From NCBI RefSeq assembly GCF_002327185.1, contig NZ_CP018624.1, forward strand, positions 2,614,660 to 2,678,659: a stretch of 64,000 nucleotides of DNA. The letters run 5' to 3'. The position numbers and the translations under genes were made by a program. Of this stretch, positions 25,950 through 34,977 are shown one piece after another (position 1 is the first letter of the stretch; every line of letters starts with the position of its first letter). Below the pieces are notes generated by a model, which made no database searches, was not told the DNA's origin, and was given only the letters and a program-made list of their open reading frames with translations. The DNA comes from Clostridium chauvoei. Its GTDB lineage: Bacteria > Bacillota > Clostridia > Clostridiales > Clostridiaceae.

Positions 25950-27110
25950 TTAATTATCCCCCTTAAAAATATCAGAAGGATTCTTCATTAATTTATCCCC
26001 TAAAGTAATATCTCCATCAATTAAACTATAATTATCCCCTTTTAATTCTGCTTTTATTTCTATCTTTTCAAATGGATCTTCCTTATCATCATCTTTAGAC
26101 TTTGCTACATATAATTTAGAATCTTGTTCATAAACATAATCCTTTGGTATTTGGATACTATCCTCTTTTACCTTTACTTCAACACTAAAGCCAACTCTTA
26201 TTGCCTTTTCTGGTTTAACATAGAAGTTATATGCTGTAGTCTTTCCATCTACTGATACTGTTGGTAATTCATCTATAGTAGATATTTTACCCTTAACTAT
26301 ATCTCCATTACTTACTACTTTTATCTGAACTTCACTATCAACCTTTAATCCTTCTACATCAAATTCTGAAACTTCTGCTTTAATTAAAGGTTCCTTTGAT
26401 ACTACTCTCATATACTCTACTGTTGGATCTGTTAATCCCTTTTCATTTATATAAACAACACCATTAATCTCAGCCTTAATAACTTTCTTTTGTTTTGATG
26501 ATAAAGCTTCCTTTTGTTTTTCTAAATCAGCTGAACTATCTTTTAAAGTTTCTATTGCTGCATCTTCTGCCTCTATTTTAGCTTGTGCTGCTTGAAGCTT
26601 TTGAGTAAGCTCCATTTCCTTTGCCTCTAACTCTGGTGTAGCTTCTCCTTGTTTTTTACTCTTAACTGCATTTAATTGATTTTTATATTCTTCTATTTCA
26701 TTATTAAATTCTGTTCTTTTTCCATTACTTCTATTGATTTTTTCATTAGCTGAAGCTATTTGTCTTTCTACTCCTGCCACTTCTTCTGAAATTGCTGGAT
26801 TTGAATATGTAAAAAGTACATCTCCTTCTGAAACTTCTTGTTTATTTGAAACATTTACACTCTCTATATCACCTAGTGTCTTGTCCATGCCAACTCTTTG
26901 TTCTTTACTGATAACACTTATACCTTTAAACTTTAATCCATTTTCTCCAGTAACCTCGAATTTATCTGCTACATTCTCTACTGTACTTTTTGTATTATTT
27001 TGATTAACTTTAATTTTATATCCTAATGCTGAAATAACTCCTACGGCAATTATAAAACTAATACTAATAATTATCTTTTTATTTTTTGAAGTTAATTTTT
27101 TACCTTTCAC
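25950..27110 (-). CDS. HlyD/MacA-like membrane fusion (adaptor) protein
   Basis: A 386-residue protein with one N-terminal transmembrane helix (residues 12-31, IIISISFIIAVGVISALGY), split lipoyl-like halves (SNKQEVSEGDVLFTYSNP at 90-107 and KAEINGVVYINEKG at about 205) around a coiled coil of about 90 residues rich in Glu, Lys and Gln, and a beta-barrel region. This is the MacA/YknX layout in Gram-positives, where it links the permease to extracytoplasmic substrate. It starts at GTG behind CGAGGTG and is first of the three exporter genes proper. Confidence 0.85.
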   Translation of the reverse strand: MKGKKLTSKNKKIIISISFIIAVGVISALGYKIKVNQNNTKSTVENVADKFEVTGENGLKFKGISVISKEQRVGMDKTLGDIESVNVSNKQEVSEGDVLFTYSNPAISEEVAGVERQIASANEKINRSNGKRTEFNNEIEEYKNQLNAVKSKKQGEATPELEAKEMELTQKLQAAQAKIEAEDAAIETLKDSSADLEKQKEALSSKQKKVIKAEINGVVYINEKGLTDPTVEYMRVVSKEPLIKAEVSEFDVEGLKVDSEVQIKVVSNGDIVKGKISTIDELPTVSVDGKTTAYNFYVKPEKAIRVGFSVEVKVKEDSIQIPKDYVYEQDSKLYVAKSKDDDKEDPFEKIEIKAELKGDNYSLIDGDITLGDKLMKNPSDIFKGDN

Positions 27111-27213
27111 TATAACACCTCGTTTAATTTTATTTATAAAAAGCCTATATTTATTAACTTAAATAAGAATTATCTTTTTAAGAAAACAAACATAGGCTAT
27201 AATTGAAATTCAA

Positions 27214-27633
27214 TTATTCTGCTGAAGCAGTTCCAAATCCATATACTTCTTTTTTTATATAAATAAATATAGCCATTAATACTGGTAATATTAATATAAA
27301 TAAAATTCCTAATTTAGACTCTACAGTTATAAGACTAAATATAACTCTTAATATTATTGTACCGAAATAACAATATACTCCTACTGCTTTTCTTCTTAAA
27401 ATTAAGATTACAGATACTAACATTAATATTGTAAATACTAAACCTATAATTATTTCCATTTGTGAAACTTGTGGTACTGCCCCTTCACCTAAAGTCATCA
27501 TTTGCTCGTTAATAGCATCTTTAAATAATAGACTCATTATAGTTCCAATAATACTAAATGCAATTCCTATAAAATGTAGAATAGAGATTGTCCATATTCC
27601 AGCTCCAAGTTTAATTTTTTGATCATTTTCCAT
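27214..27633 (-). CDS. Small four-helix membrane protein, exporter operon
   Basis: About 139 residues with four hydrophobic segments (near 13-35, 65-85, 90-108 and 115-132). It has no motif I can tie to a function; the look is of small accessory or immunity-type membrane proteins often found beside MacB-like exporters. The ATG at 27633 is preferred: GGGAGG lies 9 nt ahead, whereas the in-frame ATG at 27642 abuts the ribosome site. It is the first gene after a TTGATA/TAATAT promoter and 103 bp ahead of the adaptor gene. Confidence 0.6.
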   Translation of the reverse strand: MENDQKIKLGAGIWTISILHFIGIAFSIIGTIMSLLFKDAINEQMMTLGEGAVPQVSQMEIIIGLVFTILMLVSVILILRRKAVGVYCYFGTIILRVIFSLITVESKLGILFILILPVLMAIFIYIKKEVYGFGTASAE

Positions 27634-27711
27634 AATATCCATCCTCCCCTATTTATAAGTGATTCCCCTAAAACCAACTTATTTATTCACCCATAAGGCT
27701 AATCATAATAG

Positions 27712-27740
27712 ATATTACTTCTCAATTAGTAAATTATCAA
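27712..27740 (-). promoter_or_regulatory. Promoter of the exporter operon
   Basis: TTGATA (27735-27740), 17 bp, TAATAT (27712-27717), about 80 bp before the small membrane protein gene. It lies between the two-component genes and the exporter genes, so it is the natural target for the LytTR regulator next door. Confidence 0.5.
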
Positions 27741-27784
27741 TAGATAATGTACAAAGTGGATATAATCCTACATGAAAAGAATAT

Positions 27785-28687
27785 TTAGAAGATTATTTTA
27801 ATGATTAAATAATTATCTTCTAAAGTTATGTTAATTTCACCTTTATTCTTTTTAATTATTTTCATGACATTAAATAACCCATAGCCTCTATTTTGCCCTT
27901 TTTTAGAAAATCCCTTTTTAAAAAAGCCTTTGATTTCCTTTATTTCTAAATTTTCAATAGAATTTCTAACTTCAATAATATTATCGTCTAATACTACTTC
28001 TATATCTTTATTTTCTAATTTCTTAACTTCATCAATAGCATTATTTAATAAATTAGTTAAAACTATATTTAACTCCCAATCTTCTAAGTTATCTTTAAAA
28101 TCACCCTTTATCTTATAGCTAAAATTTATTCCAAAGTTATTACACTCTAATATTTTATTATATATAATAGCTTTAATAATTGTATTTTTTATATTTAAAA
28201 TGCCTGCTATTTTACTGGTATCTTTTATATCTCCAATGTATTTTCTAACTTTTGATTTTATCTCTTCTTTACTATCCTCTACTTCTATAATGGAATATAA
28301 AGTATTTAAGTGGTTTTTATATTCATGTTCATTTACTTTAATACTCTCTATAAGCTCTTCTAAAACAATATTAGAATACGTATTTATTTCTAAATTCTTT
28401 TTTTGTACAACTAATCTATAAGAGGTTTTATAATAATGAAAGCTTATTATAACTAAAATACTTGTTATAATGCTAAACTCTACTATTAAATGATTAAATT
28501 GTAAAGCCGAATAGTTTAATAATTTAAAAAAGATAAAGTGAAGAAAAATATAAAGTAATTTAAAAAGTAAACAACTTAGTAATGCTAATGTTATATTTTT
28601 TACTATATTTTTCAAGATACTTTTATTAATTAGAATATTATAAAGTAATAAAGAAATTAATATTTCTAAAAAAATTATTATAATCAT
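27785..28687 (-). CDS. GHKL sensor histidine kinase
   Basis: A 300-residue membrane kinase with two or three N-terminal helices (residues 1-85), a dimerisation helix with the phospho-acceptor region ESIKVNEHEYKNHLNTLYSIIEV (His at about 120), and a GHKL ATPase domain with LTNLLNNAIDEV (N box) and GYGLFNVMKIIKK (G2-like). AgrC- and SpoOB-type kinases that signal to LytTR regulators look like this. It starts 3 bp after the response regulator's stop codon, forming a two-gene unit with it. Confidence 0.85.
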   Translation of the reverse strand: MIIIIFLEILISLLLYNILINKSILKNIVKNITLALLSCLLFKLLYIFLHFIFFKLLNYSALQFNHLIVEFSIITSILVIISFHYYKTSYRLVVQKKNLEINTYSNIVLEELIESIKVNEHEYKNHLNTLYSIIEVEDSKEEIKSKVRKYIGDIKDTSKIAGILNIKNTIIKAIIYNKILECNNFGINFSYKIKGDFKDNLEDWELNIVLTNLLNNAIDEVKKLENKDIEVVLDDNIIEVRNSIENLEIKEIKGFFKKGFSKKGQNRGYGLFNVMKIIKKNKGEINITLEDNYLIIKIIF

Positions 28688-28690
28688 TTT

Positions 28691-29410
28691 TTAATTTGCC
28701 TTTATGTATATATTATTTTTATATTTATACCCAAGTTTTGCAGCTTCTTTATAATTATTAAAATAAATATTCCAAAGCTTTGGATATACCTTTTCTATCT
28801 TATCTATATAATTTAAATTTATTGCATAAGATTTATGGGATTGTACTATATCTTTAAAGTTAATTTCTTCAATAATCTTTGCTAATCCATTTACCTTAAC
28901 TTCGTATTTTCCTTTTATGGTATGGATTCTACATTTTCTTAAATAATACTCTATAAATATTATATCTTTATGATAAATTTTTACTGATATTTTAGATGAG
29001 ATATTAAAAATACTAGATGGATTATCGTTTTCTTTAGCATCATTCTTTGCTTTTAAGAAAGTGCTTACTATATTTATTATTTCTTCTTTTTCATATGGCT
29101 TTAATAAGAAATCATAGCAATGAATATTTTTGAAAGCATCTAACATTCTATTTGCCTCTATAGTTACAAATACTATTGGTGTTAATTTATATCCAGGTTT
29201 AACTCTTATTTTCTCAGCTAATTCTATTCCTGTCCCATCTACTAGATTGACATCTAGTAAAAATAAATCTATATTTTCTTTATTTATTATTTCCATTGCC
29301 TTTTTCAAAGATTTTACTGAATAAACGGTAATATCTTCAAATTCTTCTTGTATTATTTTCTTTAAAGCTTCTCTTTGCTCTTCTATATCTTCAACTATTA
29401 ATATATTCAT
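28691..29410 (-). CDS. LytTR-family response regulator
   Basis: A 239-residue regulator: receiver domain (1-120) with the acidic pair VEDIEEQ, phospho-Asp in LFLLDVNLVDG at about 54 and Lys in FLLKPYEKEE, then a LytTR DNA-binding domain (about 140-235; DIIFIEYYLRKCRIHT, FVQSHKSYAINLNYIDKI-like). LytTR regulators bind pairs of short direct repeats upstream of their targets. With the GHKL kinase it most likely controls the MacB-type exporter next to it. GGGGTGA precedes the ATG. Confidence 0.9.
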   Translation of the reverse strand: MNILIVEDIEEQREALKKIIQEEFEDITVYSVKSLKKAMEIINKENIDLFLLDVNLVDGTGIELAEKIRVKPGYKLTPIVFVTIEANRMLDAFKNIHCYDFLLKPYEKEEIINIVSTFLKAKNDAKENDNPSSIFNISSKISVKIYHKDIIFIEYYLRKCRIHTIKGKYEVKVNGLAKIIEEINFKDIVQSHKSYAINLNYIDKIEKVYPKLWNIYFNNYKEAAKLGYKYKNNIYIKAN

Positions 29411-29540
29411 ATTTCACCCCAGCTTTAATTTTTATATACAATACTACTTTTTCGCTAATATATAATAAATATATCATATTTTTCCATAACTTTTCTATAA
29501 ATTTATTTAATTAGCCTTTATTAACTAAAAAAATACAAAA

Positions 29541-29570
29541 AAGGTACATAGCCTTATAACTATATACCTT
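29541..29570 (-). terminator. Terminator of rapZ-yvcK
   Basis: AAGGTATATAG and CTATGTACCTT pair with an 8-nt loop; the minus strand continues TTTTTTG. It lies 13 bp after the yvcK stop and ends the unit before the two-component genes. Confidence 0.8.
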
Positions 29571-29582
29571 AAATATCTTCAT

Positions 29583-30938
29583 TTAACTTTGATTATTCTT
29601 TCTTTTATTTTTTTCTTCTTTTTCTTTTATACGTTGTGATAGATACATATATTCAATAATTTTCTTTCTATCATATAAAAGCTTCTTTTCCATTATTGTA
29701 TCAACTAAAACTTCTGCTAAATGTTCTGCATCATGTTTTACATATTTCTTTTCTATTTTTACTAATGAAGCTTCTACTACTTCTACACCTAAAGCCTTTA
29801 ACTCTTTTTTATCTAACTCAACTAATTCTGAGTTATCCTCTAGATACTTAGCTTTTATGTCTTCTGGTATTCCTTCTCTATTAGCTACAACATAATCTAC
29901 TATATTCTTACCAGCATGCTTTTTTAATACTTTTATATGATCTGAAGCCTTAAAGCCATGAGTTTCTCCTGGTTGAGTCATTATATTAGATATATATATT
30001 TTTATTGCATCACTTTTCTTAATAGTATCTGCAATATCTTTTACTAAAAGATTAGGTATTACACTTGTATATAAACTTCCTGGCCCTAAAACTATAGCAT
30101 CTGCTTCTCTTATAGCTTTTAGAGCATCTTCTAGTGGCCTCGCATCCTTTGGTTCAATCATAAGTCTCTTTATTCTTGAATTTTGTTCCAGAGATTCTTT
30201 TGGTATTAAAGATTCACCTTCTATTTTATTACCGTTTTCTAATTCAGCTACAAGCTTCATATCATCTAAGGTTACAGGTAAAACTTTTCCTGTAACAGCT
30301 AATACTGAACTCATTTTTTGAACTGCATCTTCAAAGTTATCACTTACTCCATCCATTGCAGCTAAAAATAAATTACCAAAGCTTTGATTTTTAAGTCTTC
30401 CATCTGGAAATCTATATTGAAGTAATTCTTCCATTAATGGTTCTGTATCTGCTAATGCTAAAATACAGTTTCTTATATCTCCTGGAGGCAACATTCCAAG
30501 ATCTTCTCTTAGGTCTCCTGACCCACCACCATCATCAGCTACTGTAACTATCGCTGTAATATTTGATGTATAATATTTAAGTCCTCTAAGCATTGTAGAC
30601 AGTCCTGTTCCACCACCTACAACTACTATTTTAGGCCCTTTAACTAAAAGTCTCTTTTCGTAAATAAGACTTTCCATCTTTCTACTATCTAATGATAATT
30701 TTATATACCCTTTGTTAGTAAGGGCTATTATAGACTTCATTCCTTCTGCTACTGAAACATAAATAACAAATATTCCTGTAATATTTAAGAAAATATAAAA
30801 TAACTTATAATAAATATCGTAAATTCTATGGTTTACTAATTCCGTAAATCCAAATGCAATTAATAAGATTCCAAAGATTCCAAAGAAAAACCAACGTTTG
30901 ACTCTTACCCCTGGCCTTAACCAATCTTTAATCTTCAC
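29583..30938 (-). CDS. yvcK: YvcK-family protein (gluconeogenesis factor, CofD-like)
   Basis: A 451-residue protein with two N-terminal membrane helices (about 17-60) and a CofD-like domain starting [19 protein letters not shown] at about 103 with [30 protein letters not shown]. In Bacillus YvcK is needed for growth on gluconeogenic carbon sources and for normal cell shape and binds UDP-sugars. The N-terminal membrane part is the form found in many Clostridia. Its start overlaps the rapZ stop by 4 bp. A downstream terminator separates it from the ABC regulators, so it is no longer joined to whiA. Confidence 0.93.
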   Translation of the reverse strand: MKIKDWLRPGVRVKRWFFFGIFGILLIAFGFTELVNHRIYDIYYKLFYIFLNITGIFVIYVSVAEGMKSIIALTNKGYIKLSLDSRKMESLIYEKRLLVKGPKIVVVGGGTGLSTMLRGLKYYTSNITAIVTVADDGGGSGDLREDLGMLPPGDIRNCILALADTEPLMEELLQYRFPDGRLKNQSFGNLFLAAMDGVSDNFEDAVQKMSSVLAVTGKVLPVTLDDMKLVAELENGNKIEGESLIPKESLEQNSRIKRLMIEPKDARPLEDALKAIREADAIVLGPGSLYTSVIPNLLVKDIADTIKKSDAIKIYISNIMTQPGETHGFKASDHIKVLKKHAGKNIVDYVVANREGIPEDIKAKYLEDNSELVELDKKELKALGVEVVEASLVKIEKKYVKHDAEHLAEVLVDTIMEKKLLYDRKKIIEYMYLSQRIKEKEEKNKRKNNQS

Positions 30939-31819
30939 AGTTTTTTAGCTCCCTGATGAACATCTTCTCTGATGTCCCTATGTTCTACAGATACATTATA
31001 GTTCTTTTCTGATAGCTTTTCATAAATTGCATTTGCAATGGCAACTGACCTATGTCTTCCACCTGTGCATCCTACAGATATAATAAGCTGTCTCTTTCCT
31101 TCTTTCTTATAATTTGGAATTAAAAAGTCTAACATATCTATTGACTTACTTACAAATTCTACTGTTTCTTGTTGCTTTAATACATAATCTTTAACAGGCT
31201 CATCATTTCCTGAATATGGTTTTAACTCTGGAATATAGAATGGATTTGGTATAAATCTAACATCAAATACCAAATCTGAATCTACTGGAATACCATATTT
31301 AAATCCAAAACTTAATACAGTTACAGAAAGTTGCTTTTCTGGTTGTTCTGCATCTCCATAGTTTTTATTCATTTCTTCTCTTAAATCTCTTATTGCATAT
31401 TTAGATGTATCTATTATTATATCTGCTCTATCTTTTACTTCTCTTAATTTATTTCTTTCTTCTGTTATCCCAGTAATAACTCTACTTCCTGGTGATAACG
31501 GATGACTTCTTCTTGTCTCTTTGAATCTTTTAACTAAAACCTCATCTGATGAATCTAAAAATAATATTTCATATTTAAATTCTTGATCTTTTAAATAATT
31601 TAAGCTTTCGAATAAATCATCAAAGAATATTCCACCTCTAATATCTATAACTAGTGCTACTTTATCTATCTTTCCTTGACTTTGAACACATGCTTCTGCA
31701 AATTTTGGTATTAATTTTGGTGGAAGGTTATCTACACAGAAATATCCCATATCTTCTAAACTTCTTGTAGCTTCTGTTTTACCTGCTCCTGATAATCCTG
31801 TAACTATTATAAATCTCAT
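30935..31819 (-). CDS. rapZ: RapZ/YvcJ nucleotide-binding protein
   Basis: A 294-residue P-loop protein with Walker [13 protein letters not shown] at about 8-19, Walker-B-like [10 protein letters not shown], and the conserved C-terminal [17 protein letters not shown] with [15 protein letters not shown]. In E. coli RapZ steers RNase E to the small RNA GlmZ; in Bacillus YvcJ hydrolyses GTP and affects competence. GGGAGGG precedes the ATG, but only 15 bp further upstream the gene is cut off from its natural leader by an insertion sequence, so its transcription must start from within or across that element. Confidence 0.95.
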   Translation of the reverse strand: MRFIIVTGLSGAGKTEATRSLEDMGYFCVDNLPPKLIPKFAEACVQSQGKIDKVALVIDIRGGIFFDDLFESLNYLKDQEFKYEILFLDSSDEVLVKRFKETRRSHPLSPGSRVITGITEERNKLREVKDRADIIIDTSKYAIRDLREEMNKNYGDAEQPEKQLSVTVLSFGFKYGIPVDSDLVFDVRFIPNPFYIPELKPYSGNDEPVKDYVLKQQETVEFVSKSIDMLDFLIPNYKKEGKRQLIISVGCTGGRHRSVAIANAIYEKLSEKNYNVSVEHRDIREDVHQGAKKL

Positions 31820-31834
31820 ATGTTGCCCTCCCTT

Positions 31835-31842
31835 GTTTGTAC
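31835..31842. repeat. 8-bp target duplication, left copy
   Basis: GTTTGTAC, identical to 33598-33605, at the left edge of the 1755-bp insertion sequence. Confidence 0.8.
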
Positions 31843-33597
31843 GTTAGTGTAAAGTTTTTTACACTACTTTTCTTTTTAAATCTTTATATATCAAGGTTTC
31901 GCCAGTTTTTTTGTATAAAAAAATAACGACCCCCTAATTTCATGTTAAAATTGAATCTCTAACCAAACAAAATCACACATGAAAGGATGTCGTTATTATG
32001 GATTCAATTATAACTTATTTAATTACTTATAATCAATATTTAATTGCCATTATCGGTCAATTACTTTTATTCATCTCAAAACATATTCCACTTAACCAGA
32101 TGATATTTGATGATTCTAATAGTCCAGAATACCAAAAATTCAAAGTAGATAAGCTACCCACAATTATTAGATTTGAAAAGGTAGACTATATATTACTTTT
32201 AGCTTATTACAAACATAAATATAACAAGACCGTAAAACCCGTCCAAAGACGGAACGGGAAGTCTATCCCTAAAAAAACTAAATGTCCTAAGTGTGGTGCA
32301 CCACATGAATATATATACGATAACAATGGCAGTAAAGGACAGTTTCAATGTAAAGTTTGTGGTCTTACATTTAAAGAAACTAATCACACAACTAAACCAA
32401 TAGTATTTATATGTCCTTATTGCGGTGCTACGCTTACGGAACAAAAGCAACGCAAGCACTTTAAAATACATAAATGCAATAATTCTAAATGCTTATACTA
32501 TCAAAGAAATCTTAAGAATCTTCCAAAGAATATTGATCCTTGTGATAAATACAAGTATAAGCTTCATTACATATATCGTGAATTTAATATTAACTTCTTT
32601 AAAATGGATCTATATCCAATATCAAAACATGCTACCGGATTTAGTTTTAAGAAGTTTAGCCCGCATATAATGGGACTATGCTTGACTTATCACGTTAATT
32701 GTAAAATGTCTACAAGACAAACAGCTCATGTTTTAAAAGAAGTTCATGGAATAAAAATTTCACATAGAACTGTTGCTAATTATGCTCTAACAGCAGCTGC
32801 TGTTATTAAGCCGTTTGTTGATACCTTTGATTACAAACCCTCTAAAATACTTTCTGCCGATGAAACTTATATAAAAGTAAAAGGCATTAAGCATTATGTC
32901 TGGATTGTAATGGATGCTTGTAAAAGGTCTATTCTAGGTTATCAAGTATCTGATACAAGAAATACTGGCCCTTGTATACTAGCAATGCGTATGGCTTTTG
33001 ATAAGTTTAAAGACTTCCCTGGAAAAGCTTTAAACTTCGTTGCCGATGGTTACAGTTCATATCCGTTAGCGAAGCAACAATTTGAATTAGAAAAAAATAA
33101 AGAATTTAATCTAACTCAAGTTATCGGACTTACTAACGATGATCCAGTATCTGAAGAATTTCGTTGGGTTAAGCAAGTTGTAGAGCGTTTAAACCGTACC
33201 TTTAAATCTTCCTACAGGGGTACCTGTGGTTATGGAAGTGATGAAGGTGCTCTTTATGGCTTCTCCCTTTGGGTTGCTTATTACAACTTCTTACGCCCGC
33301 ATCCTTACAATTACTGGCGTCCTTTAAACGAATTAAAGCAACTAGATGGTATTGACAATATGTCTGCAAAGTGGCAAATTCTTATCAGTCTCGGTCAACA
33401 AACCATATTACATATGCAAGAATCACAAACTTCTTGATAAATCATAAAATCAAATATTGATTAAGTTTTTGCCTCCGTTACCGAAGGTCTTTTTAGCATA
33501 TTCAATTTTAAAATTTTCTTAGATATTATAAAGATATTTTTAACTATTATTCCAAATTAGCCATAAGCTATTTTTTCATACGAAACTTTACACTATC
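31843..33597 (+). mobile_element. 1755-bp DDE insertion sequence with intact ends
   Basis: Imperfect terminal inverted repeats (G-T/A-TAGTGTAAAGTTT) at 31843 and 33597 are flanked by an exact 8-bp duplication, so the element is a single undamaged insertion. It holds one transposase gene reading away from rapZ. After the gene a small hairpin (CCTcCG...CGaAGG, about 33471-33486) with TCTTTTT may end its transcript. The inner left end has a second inverted repeat GTGTAAA/TTTACAC. Confidence 0.85.
31998..33437 (+). CDS. DDE transposase with zinc ribbons (IS6/IS240-like catalytic domain)
   Basis: A 479-residue transposase. The first 60 residues are hydrophobic, unusual for the family; two or three zinc ribbon motifs follow (CPKCGAPH...CKVCG at about 94-120, CPYCG at about 138 with CNNSKCLYY). 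The catalytic Asp residues are in ILSADETYIKVKG (about 290) and NFVADGYSSY (about 350), and Glu in WVKQVVERLNRTFK (about 395). The rve/IS240-type core and 8-bp target duplication fit an IS6-like relative, but the length is about twice that of classical IS6 enzymes, so the exact family is left open. No stops interrupt it. Confidence 0.85.
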   Translation: MDSIITYLITYNQYLIAIIGQLLLFISKHIPLNQMIFDDSNSPEYQKFKVDKLPTIIRFEKVDYILLLAYYKHKYNKTVKPVQRRNGKSIPKKTKCPKCGAPHEYIYDNNGSKGQFQCKVCGLTFKETNHTTKPIVFICPYCGATLTEQKQRKHFKIHKCNNSKCLYYQRNLKNLPKNIDPCDKYKYKLHYIYREFNINFFKMDLYPISKHATGFSFKKFSPHIMGLCLTYHVNCKMSTRQTAHVLKEVHGIKISHRTVANYALTAAAVIKPFVDTFDYKPSKILSADETYIKVKGIKHYVWIVMDACKRSILGYQVSDTRNTGPCILAMRMAFDKFKDFPGKALNFVADGYSSYPLAKQQFELEKNKEFNLTQVIGLTNDDPVSEEFRWVKQVVERLNRTFKSSYRGTCGYGSDEGALYGFSLWVAYYNFLRPHPYNYWRPLNELKQLDGIDNMSAKWQILISLGQQTILHMQESQTS

Positions 33598-33605
33598 GTT
33601 TGTAC
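33598..33605. repeat. 8-bp target duplication, right copy
   Basis: GTTTGTAC, identical to 31835-31842, at the right edge of the insertion sequence. Confidence 0.8.
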
Positions 33606-33627
33606 TGTTCTTTATAATTAAATTATA

Positions 33628-33822
33628 TCACATTTTCGAATCTCGTTCTTCCATTGCTCTAAATAATAATTCACAAAATTCTCTGTTGTCTTCTTCTATT
33701 CCTATACTTACTCTTATCCATCCTGGTATTCCTAAAAGAAACCCTGGTCTTATAATATACCCATGCTTTAATAAATATTCATGAATAGGTTTACCATCAC
33801 TCTCCAATTTTATTAATACTAC
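33628..33822 (-). pseudogene. C-terminal remnant of histidinol-phosphate-type aminotransferase
   Basis: A 64-codon open frame without a start reads VVLIKLESDGKPIHEYLL, GYIIRPGFLLGIPGWIRVSIG and EEDNREFCELLFRAMEE: the last part of a class-I/II aminotransferase of the HisC type, including the conserved arginine in WIRVSIG. The first three hundred residues are absent. It sits between the insertion sequence and murB, evidence that a whole gene was lost at this junction. Confidence 0.75.
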
Positions 33823-33898
33823 AATTATATATTACCTTACTTTAATTTACAATTTGCATTTAATAATTTGAGGTTTTTATTTAATTACACATAAAAAA

Positions 33899-33922
33899 TA
33901 GGACCTAATTAATTAAGTCCTA
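33899..33922 (-). terminator. Terminator of murB
   Basis: TTAGGACTTA and TTAGGTCCTA arms form a compact hairpin with TTTTTTA following on the minus strand, 35 bp after the murB stop. Confidence 0.8.
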
Positions 33923-33955
33923 AATATCTTTCAAATACTTTTTATTTTAATTGTA

Positions 33956-34870
33956 TTAATCTTCACCTATAATTCTAACTTCTGGATGTAATTCTACTCC
34001 AAACTGTTTCTTTACTTCTGCTTGAATATGGTGTATTAAATCTAATATATCCTTAGCTGTAGCTCCACCTTTATTTATAACAAAACCTGAATGTTTTTTA
34101 GATACAGCAGCTCCACCAAGAGTAAAACCCTTTAAACCTGCATCTTCAATTAACTTTCCTGCAAAATATCCTTCTGGTCTCTTAAATGTACTTCCTGCTG
34201 ATGGATATTCTAATGGTTGCTTAGATTCTCTTTTAAAAGTTAAATCATCAACTCTTTCTTTTATGTTAGCTCCATCGCCTTTTTCTAAACTGAATGTGGC
34301 TGATAAAACTATATATCCTTTTTTCATAACAATTGATGATCTATAACCTAACTCTAACTCTTCATGTGAAAGTGTTAAAACATTGCCTTCAGTATCTATA
34401 ACATCTGCTGATTCTATAACATTTGATATTTCTCCATTATATGCACCTGCATTCATAAATACTGCGCCACCCACAGTTCCTGGAATTCCACAAGCAAACT
34501 CAAAACCAGTTAAAGAATTTTCTAATGCTGAATTAGAAACATCTTTTAACATAGCTCCACACTCTGCTTCAACCTTGTTATCTGTTACATTTATATTTTT
34601 TACATTTCCAAGTTTTATAACAACGCCTCTTATTCCGCCATCTTTAACTAATAAATTTGAACCATTTCCAACTACGTAAAAAGGTATATTGTTTTTTCTG
34701 CAAACTTCAATTGTTTTTATTACCTGTTCTTTGTTATTAGGTATTACTAATATATCTGCCGGTCCACCTACTCTAAAATGAACATACTCTTTCATAGGTG
34801 CATCTAATTTTAAACTCTCTTCATCATAAAATTCTTTAAATAAATCTACAAAACCTTTATATTGATTCAT
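33956..34870 (-). CDS. murB: UDP-N-acetylenolpyruvoylglucosamine reductase
   Basis: A 304-residue FAD enzyme making UDP-N-acetylmuramic acid for peptidoglycan. The FAD domain has [24 protein letters not shown] and [23 protein letters not shown]; the catalytic segment is [25 protein letters not shown], and the C-terminus has HPEVRIIGE with the catalytic Glu. It is the type II (short) form usual in Firmicutes. ATG at 34870 is chosen over GTG at 34873 because GGAG is then 6 nt away. In related genomes murB lies next to rapZ-yvcK-whiA; here an IS and a hisC remnant come between. Confidence 0.96.
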   Translation of the reverse strand: MNQYKGFVDLFKEFYDEESLKLDAPMKEYVHFRVGGPADILVIPNNKEQVIKTIEVCRKNNIPFYVVGNGSNLLVKDGGIRGVVIKLGNVKNINVTDNKVEAECGAMLKDVSNSALENSLTGFEFACGIPGTVGGAVFMNAGAYNGEISNVIESADVIDTEGNVLTLSHEELELGYRSSIVMKKGYIVLSATFSLEKGDGANIKERVDDLTFKRESKQPLEYPSAGSTFKRPEGYFAGKLIEDAGLKGFTLGGAAVSKKHSGFVINKGGATAKDILDLIHHIQAEVKKQFGVELHPEVRIIGED

Positions 34871-34977
34871 CACAAACTCCTTAAAAAACGTAGTAATATC
34901 TTTTCCTAGTATAAATTAAAAATTTCTATTAAACAACCCATTTAAATATAAATTATTATCTTTTACAATATTGTAAC

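Noticed and set aside
31998-33437. Zinc-ribbon protein as a phage or regulatory gene
   Set aside because: The DDE triad, inverted ends and 8-bp duplication show it is a transposase.
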